Shown piece by piece: positions 21,953 to 29,642 of a stretch of 30,835 bases of DNA. Both the position numbers and the translations under genes were made by a program. Source of the stretch: JBECKQ01 sp040235375. GTDB lineage: Bacteria > Planctomycetota > Phycisphaerae > UBA1845. The stretch covers positions 1-30,835 of the forward strand of contig JBECKQ010000087.1 of the NCBI GenBank assembly GCA_040235375.1, in the 5' to 3' direction. The notes beneath the pieces are model-generated. The model did not search any database, was not told the origin of the DNA, and saw only the letters and a list, made by a program, of their open reading frames with translations. Numbering within the stretch: the stretch's first letter is position 1; each line of letters begins with the position of its first letter.

Positions 21953-23811
21953 ACGGCGAACGGCGCAATCCGGAAACGGTGCTGTCATCCGTCAACAGGC
22001 GGCTGGCCGAACTGCTGCGGGAAGAGCCGCTCACGCTGACGACGGGCGGCAGCCGGACGCTCGAGGACCCCCTCTGGGTCTGGGGGATCGTTGGCGGCAA
22101 GGACGTGGGCAAGACGACGCTGATCAACGCGCTGGCCGGCGGGGACGTGGTCGAGCCGGGCGTGGAGATCGGCGAGGGGACGTTCCGGCCGTCGGTGTAC
22201 CTGACCGAGGCGGACCTGACCGCGCTGCAAGCGCGGTTCGCCGACCTGGCCGGCCTGTCGATCATTTATCACCCGGACGCGCCGCCGTCGATGCACGGGC
22301 TGGCGCTCGTGGACCTGCCGGATTTCGACTCGCTCTTTGCGGATCATGCCGAGCAGGTTCGGCGGATCGCCGGCGTGCTGGACGGGATCATCTGGGTAAC
22401 GACGCCGAAGAAGGTCGGCGACCTGCGGGCGATTCGCGAAATCCAGCGCGTTCTGAAATCGCGTACGAACTTCGCGTACGTGGTGAACAAGATGGACTGG
22501 GTGCTGGCCCAGAGCGATCGCCCGCCGCGCGAAGAGCTCGAGCGGGCGACGGCCGCGCTTCGCGCGCAGGTGGCGGAATGCGATCCAGGAGGCGGCGAGC
22601 CGCGTTCCTTCCTGATCAGCGGCAAGTACCGCACGCCGAAGGACATCCTGAACGCGATCGCCCGCGGTCGCGATATGCCCGATGCGACGTCTCTGATCGA
22701 AGGGAATGGCGAGCTCCGCGAGGCGGTCCGAACGGTGGCGAACAACTTCGAATCGCTACGGCGGCGACTGACGACGGCGCCAACCGCCGAGGCCGCCGCC
22801 GCGAACAAACGGGCGAATCTCGGCTACCAGATTCGGGCGCAGGCCGGCCAGCTGCTTGACCATTACCGCCCCACCGCGATCCTCGATCGGCTCGATCGGG
22901 CCGCCGGGGCCGAGGAGTTGGAAGAGCTGGCCACGCGATTCTTCCCGCCGGTATACCACAACGGATTGATCCAGCGATTGAACGCGGACCGGCGGCTCTT
23001 CGCCGAGTGGTCAACCACCCTCTTCAAGAACCGTATCGCGTACTGGTCGTTGCTGGGCATCGTGGCGTGGCCGATCGCACTGGTCGGCGCAGTGCTTGGA
23101 GGCGTGCGCATGCTGCGACCGGCTGGGGCGAACGCCGGCGCAGAGGATGCGTTTCGCTTCGACGGCATCGCGTTGGAAGATCGGGTGGAGGGCGTGCTGG
23201 CCGGCGTACGCGCCCGCCTGGCCGGGCTGTTGGAAAAGTTGACGATTCAATTGCCGGATGAGAGCGAGCTGACCGCGCGGTTCCGCGCCGATGCTTCGCT
23301 TCTCGCCGACGAGCATCGCCGGGCGGTCATCGAGCCGTTGATGGAGCGCAGGCCGGGGGCGTTCGGGCGGTTTCTGCGTTGGCTGATTCCCGTGCTGATC
23401 CTGCTGTGGTTCCCGTTCGTGCAACCGGTTCTGGCCGGTCTGATGACGGCGCTGGTCGGCGGCATGAGCAAAGGGGAAGCCGCGTCGCTCGTGATTCACA
23501 CGCTGTCGGCGACGAAGATTCTGTCGGCGCTGGTGGTCGTGCTGCTGATCTACGCGGCGATGGTCGGTATCGTCTATTCGCGCGCCGTGCGGGATACGTT
23601 TGCGGCGCTTGAACGGCTGCGCAACGCGTCGGCGGAGACAATTGCCGAGCCGATGACGGCCGCCCTCCTGGCGGCGGTGCGGAAGCCGGTCGACCGCGTT
23701 CGCGCGGAGCTGGCCGATCTGACGGCGACGCTCCGGCAGTTCGCGGGCGATGCGGTTGACGATCCTAATGACGGCACCGCGGAACGGCGCGTCTCTGGCG
23801 ACGAATCCTGA
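21949..23811 (+). CDS. Membrane-anchored GTPase, second of a pair
   Basis: A 620-residue GTPase with canonical motifs: G1 GGKDVGKTTLINALAG (49-64), G3 VDLPDFDS (121-128) and G4 NKMD (180-183). EGTFRPSVYL near 76-85 is a plausible switch I. After a helical middle (LRRRLTTAPTAEAAAANKRA) come three hydrophobic segments at about 363-385, 477-503 and 520-545. Between them is another helical stretch (LEDRVEGVLAGVRARLAGL). It ends with an Asp/Glu-rich tail. ATG 21949 lies within the ATGA overlap with the previous gene, so the two are made in coupled fashion. Unlike its partner it keeps the guanine-specificity motif, which suggests division of labour within a heteromeric complex. It converges on the UDG gene, with 7 bases between. 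Confidence 0.82.
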   Translation: MNGERRNPETVLSSVNRRLAELLREEPLTLTTGGSRTLEDPLWVWGIVGGKDVGKTTLINALAGGDVVEPGVEIGEGTFRPSVYLTEADLTALQARFADLAGLSIIYHPDAPPSMHGLALVDLPDFDSLFADHAEQVRRIAGVLDGIIWVTTPKKVGDLRAIREIQRVLKSRTNFAYVVNKMDWVLAQSDRPPREELERATAALRAQVAECDPGGGEPRSFLISGKYRTPKDILNAIARGRDMPDATSLIEGNGELREAVRTVANNFESLRRRLTTAPTAEAAAANKRANLGYQIRAQAGQLLDHYRPTAILDRLDRAAGAEELEELATRFFPPVYHNGLIQRLNADRRLFAEWSTTLFKNRIAYWSLLGIVAWPIALVGAVLGGVRMLRPAGANAGAEDAFRFDGIALEDRVEGVLAGVRARLAGLLEKLTIQLPDESELTARFRADASLLADEHRRAVIEPLMERRPGAFGRFLRWLIPVLILLWFPFVQPVLAGLMTALVGGMSKGEAASLVIHTLSATKILSALVVVLLIYAAMVGIVYSRAVRDTFAALERLRNASAETIAEPMTAALLAAVRKPVDRVRAELADLTATLRQFAGDAVDDPNDGTAERRVSGDES

Positions 23812-23818
23812 CTCTCCA

Positions 23819-24388
23819 TCAGGCGGAATTACCAAGCAGGCGGCGTACTTTCTTCAGGTCTTTACGCATCGCCGCGGCGATCCTGGGAAAACGCATCGCC
23901 GCTGCGGGATGATAGGTGATCAGATAGGTCCGCCCGTCCTTTTTGATAACGCGGCCGTGCAGCTCGTTGAGCTTCGTCGTCTCGTCAAGTAGCTGCCGCA
24001 CCGGTGTGCCCCCGAGCAGAACGATGACGCGCGGTTGGATCGCGTCGATCTGACTGTCCAGCCAGCGGTCACGACAGATGTCCAGTTCATCTGGCCGCGG
24101 CGTACGGTTCTTTGGCGGGCGGCATTTTACTGCGGACGTGATGAACATCTGATCGCGCGCAAGACCCAACTCCGTGAGGATCTGGGAGAGAAACTTGCCC
24201 GACCGGCCGATGAATGGCCGCCCCTCGTCGTCCTCCTTCTCGCCCGGTGCCTCACCTACGAGCATCACACGTGCTGCGCGCGGCCCCTCGCCGGGGACAG
24301 CATGACGGCGACTCTCGTGAAGCCGGCAGGCGCGGCAACGTTGGATGCCGCGGGCGAGGCGCTGGAGGTCAGGGCGTTTTGTGGCCAT
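23819..24388 (-). CDS. Uracil-DNA glycosylase, family 4 (Fe-S)
   Basis: A 189-residue UDG of the iron-sulfur family 4 common in thermophiles and many bacteria; it removes uracil from DNA after cytosine deamination. Four cluster cysteines are in place: C18 and C21 (RCRACRLH), C89 (KCRPP) and C105 (ICRDRW). The active-site motif GEAPGEKEDDEGRPFIGRSG (45-64) and the C-terminal TYHPAAAMR (158-166) with H160 fit UDGa rather than family 5. ATG 24388 gives the usual N-terminus. It lies 58 bases downstream of the heptose-operon epimerase on the same strand and may be read through from it. Confidence 0.93.
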   Translation of the reverse strand: MATKRPDLQRLARGIQRCRACRLHESRRHAVPGEGPRAARVMLVGEAPGEKEDDEGRPFIGRSGKFLSQILTELGLARDQMFITSAVKCRPPKNRTPRPDELDICRDRWLDSQIDAIQPRVIVLLGGTPVRQLLDETTKLNELHGRVIKKDGRTYLITYHPAAAMRFPRIAAAMRKDLKKVRRLLGNSA

Positions 24389-24446
24389 CGCGCACGTTCG
24401 CTCCCATACGATCGCAGCTCTGATGCGGTGATCGATTGCGTCCGTT

Positions 24447-25373
24447 TTATAGTGCGCCGGTATCGCGCCACCATTCGAGCGTCTTGGGAATGCCGCCGCT
24501 CAGGGGCGTCGTCGGCAGGTAGCCGAGCAGGTCGCGCGCCTTGCTGATGTCGGCGACGTAGCGCATGACCTCGCCGGGGCGGCTGGGCTCGTACGTCACG
24601 TTGGGGCGCTTCCGCAATCCGAGGGAGATGATGTTGACGAGATCCACGAGCGTCCAACCCTGGCCGTAGGCGAGGTTGATCGTCTGGTTGGCGACCTTGC
24701 CCGACGTGAGCGCGTCGATTCCCCGAATGACGCCGTCCGCGCAATCATCGACGTAGGTAAAATCGAGCACTTTCTCCCGGCCGTACACGGTGATCGGTTT
24801 GTCGTGGGCGATGCGCTCGATGAACAGTGGAATGACGCGCTCCATGCGGCGGGCATCGTTGTCATAGCGGCCGTACACGTTGCTGAAACGAAAGACCAGA
24901 TACGGCAGATCGTAGCACTGGGCGTAAGAGTAGATGAGCGCCTCGCCGGCAATCTTGCTCGCGCTGTACGGGCTTTCGGCGACGACGAAATCGGCGAGCG
25001 CCTCATGCGTGACGTGATGATGGATGTCGCCGTACACCTCGCGTGAGCTGGCGAAGATGATCGGCACGCGATGGCGGCGGCAATACTCGACCATCGTAAA
25101 CGCCATCTGAATGTTCTGCATGGCGCGCTCGGGCTGTTCGACCAGTTCGTACACCTTGGCGTGCGCGGCGAAGTGCAGGACCACGTCGAAACGGCCGCGG
25201 TCGGGCAGGTCATCAAGGCCGGCCGTGGCCAGGTCGAGGATGATTGTCTCGACGCGGTCCGTCCATTCATTCTCTCGCCGGTCGACGCCGAGCACCTTGT
25301 CGCCGCGAGCGATGAGGGCAAGGCCGACGTTGGTGCCGATCTGCCCGCTGGAGCCGGTGATCAGGACGTTCAT
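24447..25373 (-). CDS. NAD-dependent sugar-nucleotide epimerase/dehydratase (extended SDR)
   Basis: A 308-residue Rossmann-fold enzyme acting on an NDP-sugar. The cofactor motif is G7-S-S-G10-Q-I-G13; the catalytic triad appears as S110 (FASSREVYGD) and Y136-S-A-S-K140. RFSNVYGRYD and DFTYVDDCADG (substrate-binding and C-terminal) are typical of extended SDRs. It overlaps gmhA by ATGA and is third after hldE and gmhA, so an ADP-heptose 6-epimerase (HldD) role is tempting. The residues look more like general UDP-glucose/UDP-uronate epimerases, so the exact substrate is left open. The enzyme class is secure. Confidence 0.88.
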   Translation of the reverse strand: MNVLITGSSGQIGTNVGLALIARGDKVLGVDRRENEWTDRVETIILDLATAGLDDLPDRGRFDVVLHFAAHAKVYELVEQPERAMQNIQMAFTMVEYCRRHRVPIIFASSREVYGDIHHHVTHEALADFVVAESPYSASKIAGEALIYSYAQCYDLPYLVFRFSNVYGRYDNDARRMERVIPLFIERIAHDKPITVYGREKVLDFTYVDDCADGVIRGIDALTSGKVANQTINLAYGQGWTLVDLVNIISLGLRKRPNVTYEPSRPGEVMRYVADISKARDLLGYLPTTPLSGGIPKTLEWWRDTGAL

Positions 25374-25972
25374 GCTCCCTCTCCTGTCCGCGGATTCCGT
25401 GCGGCGGTTGAATCCTCCAAGTCCGCGCAGAGCCGCTCAACGCGCTCGCAGACGAGATGATAGGCCAGCTCGTGGGCTTCCTGCACGCGATCGCTTTCCG
25501 CGTGATCGACAACCAGGCAGTAGTCGCAGCGCTCGGAGAGAGCGACCCCGCGACGGCCGGTGAAAGCCACGATCCTGGCCTTCCGCCGGCGGGCCGCGTC
25601 CACTGCCGCGACAACGTTCGGCGATGTGCCCGACACACTGAGAATCCAGAGAATGTCACGCTCCGTCACCAGGCCATCGACCTGCCGGGCGAACATCTGC
25701 TCGCTGCCCAGATCGTTCGACACCGCGGTCAAAGTCGACGTGTCGGTCGTCAGCGCGACGGCGGGCAGCGGATGGCGATCCTGCTTGAAGCGACCGATCA
25801 ACTCGGCGGCGATGTGCTGGGCGTCCGCCGCACTGCCACCGTTGCCGAGGACGTAGAGCCGCCCCCCCGCGCCGAAACAGTCCGCGATCGCTTCGGCGAT
25901 ACGCCGAAGCAGATCGACGCTCTCCGCGAGTTTCTCGACGACGCGCAGATGATCTTTGATCGCATCTTTCAT
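25370..25972 (-). CDS. gmhA: Sedoheptulose 7-phosphate isomerase (SIS domain)
   Basis: A 200-residue SIS-domain protein that converts sedoheptulose 7-phosphate to D-glycero-D-manno-heptose 7-phosphate, the first step of the LPS heptose pathway. It shows GNGGSAADAQHIAAELIGRF (43-62), ALTTDTSTLTAVSNDLG (73-89), SVSGTSPNV (112-120) and RVQEAHELAYH (162-172). Zinc ligands H53, E57, Q164 and H172 keep the spacing of E. coli GmhA. It overlaps hldE upstream and the epimerase downstream by ATGA on both sides, so the three are translationally coupled. The phosphatase gmhB is not in the operon. Confidence 0.93.
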   Translation of the reverse strand: MKDAIKDHLRVVEKLAESVDLLRRIAEAIADCFGAGGRLYVLGNGGSAADAQHIAAELIGRFKQDRHPLPAVALTTDTSTLTAVSNDLGSEQMFARQVDGLVTERDILWILSVSGTSPNVVAAVDAARRRKARIVAFTGRRGVALSERCDYCLVVDHAESDRVQEAHELAYHLVCERVERLCADLEDSTAARNPRTGEGA

Positions 25973-27468
25973 TTGGTACTTGCCGTCGTACTTCCGTTGC
26001 GGATGCGCTCGATAAGGGCCGTGGTGCTGTAGCCTTCGACCAGCGGAATGAGCTTGACGCGGCCGCCGTACGACTCGACCACCTCGCGGCCCACGACGCC
26101 CGCGGTCGCCCAGTCCTCGCCCTTCACGAGCACGTCCGGCCGGATCATCGAGATGATGCGCGCCGGGTCCGGTTCGCTGAAAATGACGACGTAGTCGACG
26201 ACCTCCAGGGAGGCGAGAACGCGGGCACGATCCTCGGCACGCGTGAAGGGGCGGCCATCCCCTTTGCCCATCGCCCGGACGGATTCATCGGAGTTGACCG
26301 CGACTACCAGCACGGAACCCTCATCGTGGCAGCGAGTCAGCAGGTCGATGTGGCCGGCGTGGATGATGTCGAAACAGCCATTGGTCAGCACAACGGTCTC
26401 GCCGCGGTCGCGGCGCAGCTTCAGCTCGCTGACCAGCTCTTCGATCGTGCGGAGCTTGCCGACGCGCCGGTGCTCTTCGAGCCGAAGCTCCGCAAGAACT
26501 TCGTCTGCGGTGATGGGCACGCAGCCGAATTTCTCGACTTCCAGGCCGCCTGCGATGTTGGCCAGGTGAACGGCCTCCGGCAAACTCGCACCGCCGACCA
26601 TCGCGGCGGCCAGCATGGCCAGCACGGCGTCGCCGGCGCCGGTATTGTCGTAGACGCTTCTTGGCCGCGTCGCGACGTGCTTGTACGGCTCGCCCCGGCT
26701 GACCAGCAGCGCCCCTTCGCGATCGAGCGTGACGACCATCGCCTGCAGGTCGAGCTGTTCGCGAAGCTGCTCCGCATGGCGGGCAATCGCGTGGTGCTCG
26801 CTCGCCTCCTCGCCGACGGCGAGCGCCAACTCGCTGCGGTTCGGCGTAAGCAGCGTAGCGCCGCGGTAGCGTCCGTAGTCGTTCAGCCGGCCGGGATCGA
26901 CCAGCACGGGAATGCCGCGCCGACCGGCCGCCTCCACGACGCCCGCGACCAGGTCGCTGGTAATGAGACCTTTCTCATAATCTTCGATGCAGACGGCATC
27001 GGCATCGGCGATGCACGCGAGCGCGGCATCCAACACGCGGTGCGCGTTGTCCGGCGTCAGGGGGCCGGTCGCCTCCTCGTCCAATCGAAGAAGCTGCTGG
27101 CGGTGCCGGTGCTGGGCGAGGCCGACGAGTCTGGTCTTGGTCGTCGTCGGTCGGTCGGCCAGCACGGCGATACCGGTGCAGTCGGCGCCGGATTCGGCCA
27201 GCATGGAGACGAGGGTACGGCCGTTGGCATCGTCACCGACCACACCGCAAACGATCACCTGCACGCCGAGTCCCAGCATGCACGTGGCCACGCTGCCGCT
27301 GCCGCCAACGCCGTCCGCGCGATCGACGGCGCGGAGCACGGGGACCGGCGCTTCGGGGCTGATCCGCTCCGCGTCGCCGTATATGTACCGATCGAGCATC
27401 AGGTCGCCGATCAGGAGGACCTTGCGGCCCGCGGCCCGGCGCACGATCGTGCTCAAGCGCTGACTCAT
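25969..27468 (-). CDS. hldE: Bifunctional heptose 7-phosphate kinase / heptose 1-phosphate adenylyltransferase
   Basis: A 499-residue two-domain enzyme of ADP-heptose synthesis. The N-terminal ribokinase-like domain (about 1-320) shows VLLIGDLMLDRYIYGDAERI, SPEAPVPVL, IEDYEKGL, LLTPNRSE and the kinase motif DNTGAGDAV. The C-terminal nucleotidyltransferase domain (about 340-499) has VVLTNGCFDIIHAGHIDLL with the HxGH motif, KGEDW and EGYSTTALIERI. One oddity is GGSGSVATCM where kinases of this family usually have GGAANVA-N. ATG 27468 is chosen; a TTG-started extension to 27510 has no support. It is first in the coupled hldE-gmhA-epimerase operon, behind a recognisable promoter. Confidence 0.95.
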   Translation of the reverse strand: MSQRLSTIVRRAAGRKVLLIGDLMLDRYIYGDAERISPEAPVPVLRAVDRADGVGGSGSVATCMLGLGVQVIVCGVVGDDANGRTLVSMLAESGADCTGIAVLADRPTTTKTRLVGLAQHRHRQQLLRLDEEATGPLTPDNAHRVLDAALACIADADAVCIEDYEKGLITSDLVAGVVEAAGRRGIPVLVDPGRLNDYGRYRGATLLTPNRSELALAVGEEASEHHAIARHAEQLREQLDLQAMVVTLDREGALLVSRGEPYKHVATRPRSVYDNTGAGDAVLAMLAAAMVGGASLPEAVHLANIAGGLEVEKFGCVPITADEVLAELRLEEHRRVGKLRTIEELVSELKLRRDRGETVVLTNGCFDIIHAGHIDLLTRCHDEGSVLVVAVNSDESVRAMGKGDGRPFTRAEDRARVLASLEVVDYVVIFSEPDPARIISMIRPDVLVKGEDWATAGVVGREVVESYGGRVKLIPLVEGYSTTALIERIRNGSTTASTK

Positions 27469-27509
27469 CCTGGCATATCTCCGCGAGAATCTGACCCCGC
27501 CGCGATGCA

Positions 27510-27538
27510 ATGCTATGGCGTGGGCGAAAAACGGTCAA
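27510..27538 (-). promoter_or_regulatory. Candidate promoter of the heptose operon
   Basis: On the minus strand, TTGACC (27538-27533), 17 bp, TAGCAT (27515-27510). The leader to ATG 27468 is about 35 bases and contains GGAG. The remainder of the gap up to 27615 shows nothing further. Confidence 0.45.
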
Positions 27539-27615
27539 TTGACTCGGCGGCCGCGAATGCATTCCCCTCGATCGCTACGCCCGTGCTGACCCGATGCGGG
27601 CAGTGGTCGAGCACC

Positions 27616-28941
27616 TCAGGGAGCAGGATTCTCACCATCCTGCGAAGTCAGATTGCTCACGGTGCCGCGCGCAGCCTGGAGCCGGTCGATCGCGCCGAGC
27701 AGTTGGTCAATGGCGGCGCTCAGCCGGTCGGGGGCGGATGGGTGCAGCTCTTTCTCCGCCTGCATGATGGCGATCTGTTTTTCGAGAGCTTCCAGTCGCC
27801 GACTGTAACGGATGTCGATGATAGCGGCATCAAGCTCTTGCGCGCTTTGCTGAAGCGCCGTTGCGACCGCCGCAGCCGGAGCGCCGGTCGACACCTCGTA
27901 GCGCGACAGCCTACCGGTCGCACCGCCGAATTCGACGGTCGTTTTGCTGTCCGTCAGTCCCTTGGAGCGCACGTCCGCAACGACGACAGGACCGAACTGG
28001 GGAAAGTCAACCGATGCCGTGAGGACGTTCGTTCGGTCGACATCCACCGACACGGGCACGGCCGTGGGCACGCGGTAGATAACGCCGTTTCTGCCGCCGT
28101 CGGGCACGTGGATCGCGCGAGCGTTCGCCAACTGCCAATCCGCACAGTGCAGGGTGATGGTGACCGTGGGCAGCGTCGAGCCGTCCCCGAACAGATCACC
28201 CGGATCGATCTCGATGGGCTTGATTCGGCCGTCCTCGCCCACGTAGTCGGCGGGATCGATGACCGTGACGTAGGTTTGCTGCGTCTCTCTCACGATCGGC
28301 TGATTACTCTCGTCGCGAAGCGCGGCAACCTGCAGAAGCAGATCCAACTCCTCCTTCAGTGACTTGAGCCTGCTTACCCTGTTCCGGATCTGCTCCACGT
28401 TCGTCGCGTCCTCAGACGCGACGGCGATGATCTGCCGGTATACAGCGTCGATCCGATTCGACAGATCTCTGTTCTCCCCGAGGGCGGCAGCGATTCTCGC
28501 CGCGGCAATGCCCGTGGAGAAGAGCGCCTGGCCGGCTTGCGGCGTCCGATCCTGTATATCCGCGACGACGCCGAGCAGCGTGCCATTGTCGGCGACGGTG
28601 AACGACAGGCCCGACTCAAGAAACGCGCGATCGGTCAGGTCGGAGGCCGACAGCAGGAATACGTTCGCCGGATCGCCCACGACGACGGGCTCGATCCTGA
28701 TGGGGTCCTTGATCACCACCTCGCCCACTTCCTGATCGTGAACCCCATTCGTGACTTCGGTAATGCCCCGGCGGGTGTAGATGATCGTCGTCTTGAGAAC
28801 GCACTTGGGCAGTGCGTAGGTGACACCGTTCGGCGGGTCCGCGGTCGCCGGTTCGAATCTCGTCGTCTTGACACTGTGCGACGCGCAGCCGGCATACAAC
28901 GCGGCCGCGAGGAAGAAAGCAGCCAAACGTATCCCGCGCAT
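27616..28941 (-). CDS. Large predicted lipoprotein, unknown function
   Basis: A 441-residue predicted lipoprotein (signal LAAFFLAAALYAGC, lipidation Cys19). The mature chain opens with NGVTYALPKCVLKTTIIY, recalling the YxLPKT-type start of DUF4831-like surface proteins, but that is a resemblance by eye. Further along are a helical stretch (RVSRLKSLKEELDLLLQVAAL, shown in part) and a beta-rich region (TVTITLHCADW, PVSVDVDRTNVLTASVDFP). The C-terminus is a coiled coil of about 80 residues (LEALEKQIAIMQAEKELH, IDQLLGAIDRLQAA). GAGGAG precedes ATG 28941. It lies 14 bases downstream of the putative hydrolase gene, so the two form an operon and may act together at the envelope. Confidence 0.75.
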   Translation of the reverse strand: MRGIRLAAFFLAAALYAGCASHSVKTTRFEPATADPPNGVTYALPKCVLKTTIIYTRRGITEVTNGVHDQEVGEVVIKDPIRIEPVVVGDPANVFLLSASDLTDRAFLESGLSFTVADNGTLLGVVADIQDRTPQAGQALFSTGIAAARIAAALGENRDLSNRIDAVYRQIIAVASEDATNVEQIRNRVSRLKSLKEELDLLLQVAALRDESNQPIVRETQQTYVTVIDPADYVGEDGRIKPIEIDPGDLFGDGSTLPTVTITLHCADWQLANARAIHVPDGGRNGVIYRVPTAVPVSVDVDRTNVLTASVDFPQFGPVVVADVRSKGLTDSKTTVEFGGATGRLSRYEVSTGAPAAAVATALQQSAQELDAAIIDIRYSRRLEALEKQIAIMQAEKELHPSAPDRLSAAIDQLLGAIDRLQAARGTVSNLTSQDGENPAP

Positions 28942-28955
28942 GGCATTCTCCTCGG

Positions 28956-29426
28956 TTACACGTAAACCAAATCGATCCTGTTACCTGCTCCCATGTCGAG
29001 AAACTTCTCAAACTCGGCGGGCTCGCACGTCGTTACCACGTCCGGCGTGTGCTGCGTGTTGATAATATGCAGCGTGCCCTGTCCTTCGTAACAGAAGTTG
29101 AACGCATGCTTTCGCGTCAGGATACAGCCGAGAGCCAGCGGGTGTTCGGCAACTCCCATGATGTACAACGCCACCTTGTTTCGCAGATAGAGCACGTAAT
29201 CGTCGCAGTCGAAGAGGTCTTCGCGATACACGTGGCCGTGCTGGCTGGGGCTGATGATCGGATCGGTGCGTACCGCCTGCAAAATCCATTCGATATCGAT
29301 GGCCGATCCATCCACGAGTGTGTAGTAGCCGTCCGCGATGATGACGCTGCTGCGGCCGGCGGCCAGGTAGTCTGCGAGATGCCGGTTGATCTGTTGCCGG
29401 AGCGTGCGTGCCGTGATCGCTACCAT
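28956..29426 (-). CDS. Small putative Cys-His hydrolase (papain/transglutaminase-like fold?)
   Basis: A 156-residue protein without a signal peptide. Two motifs stand out: LFDCDDYVLYLRNK with C74, and RKHAFNF with H107, followed by LHIINTQ (119-125) with a possible third polar residue. The order D-C-D-D-Y, H-A-x-N, polar/Q strand is that of papain-like and transglutaminase-like hydrolases, and especially recalls the cysteine-protease domain at the C-terminus of Marasmius oreades agglutinin. I have not verified this by search, and the overall protein is otherwise unfamiliar. ATG 29426 has no strong ribosome site. It is first in an operon with the lipoprotein at 27616-28941. If the motif reading is wrong, it is simply a hypothetical protein. 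Confidence 0.7.
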   Translation of the reverse strand: MVAITARTLRQQINRHLADYLAAGRSSVIIADGYYTLVDGSAIDIEWILQAVRTDPIISPSQHGHVYREDLFDCDDYVLYLRNKVALYIMGVAEHPLALGCILTRKHAFNFCYEGQGTLHIINTQHTPDVVTTCEPAEFEKFLDMGAGNRIDLVYV

Positions 29427-29557
29427 GATTGACCGCTCGGTTGTCGGTGCCCGTTCGACCGCCGCTTGGTTGGGTGCAAGTCTGCCGCGCTACGGCATGC
29501 ATGGCAATGCGTGCGACGGGAAGACATGAGGAACCTGCCCCTGCCCGGCGCAACAAG

Positions 29558-29601
29558 AAGGCCCGCGCCGTTTTGGGGGGACGCGAGCCTTCGTTTTCTT
29601 T
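29558..29601. terminator. Hairpin terminator, possibly bidirectional
   Basis: AAGGCCCGCG (29558-29567) pairs with CGCGAGCCTT (29582-29591) with one mismatch and a 14-base loop. It is followed by CGTTTTCTTT on the plus strand and CTTGTTG on the minus strand. It lies 42 bases below the stop of the Gly-rich gene (minus strand), separating it from the hydrolase-lipoprotein operon. The remaining 29427-29557 holds no feature I can support. Confidence 0.5.
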
Positions 29602-29642
29602 GCAATTCCTCGCTCGCGAGGATGCCAGAACCGGCCAAGCCG

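Noticed and set aside
24446..24453. TATAGT followed by GCGCCGG (plus) and TATAAA (minus) near the end of the epimerase gene
   Set aside because: Resembles the shared -10 pattern but no acceptable -35 lies at the right distance on either strand, and no plus-strand gene follows; chance is more likely.
26326..28362. 678-residue plus-strand frame spanning hldE and the lipoprotein
   Set aside because: Antisense to two well-supported genes, low-complexity Arg/Ala/Gly/His composition and no motifs.
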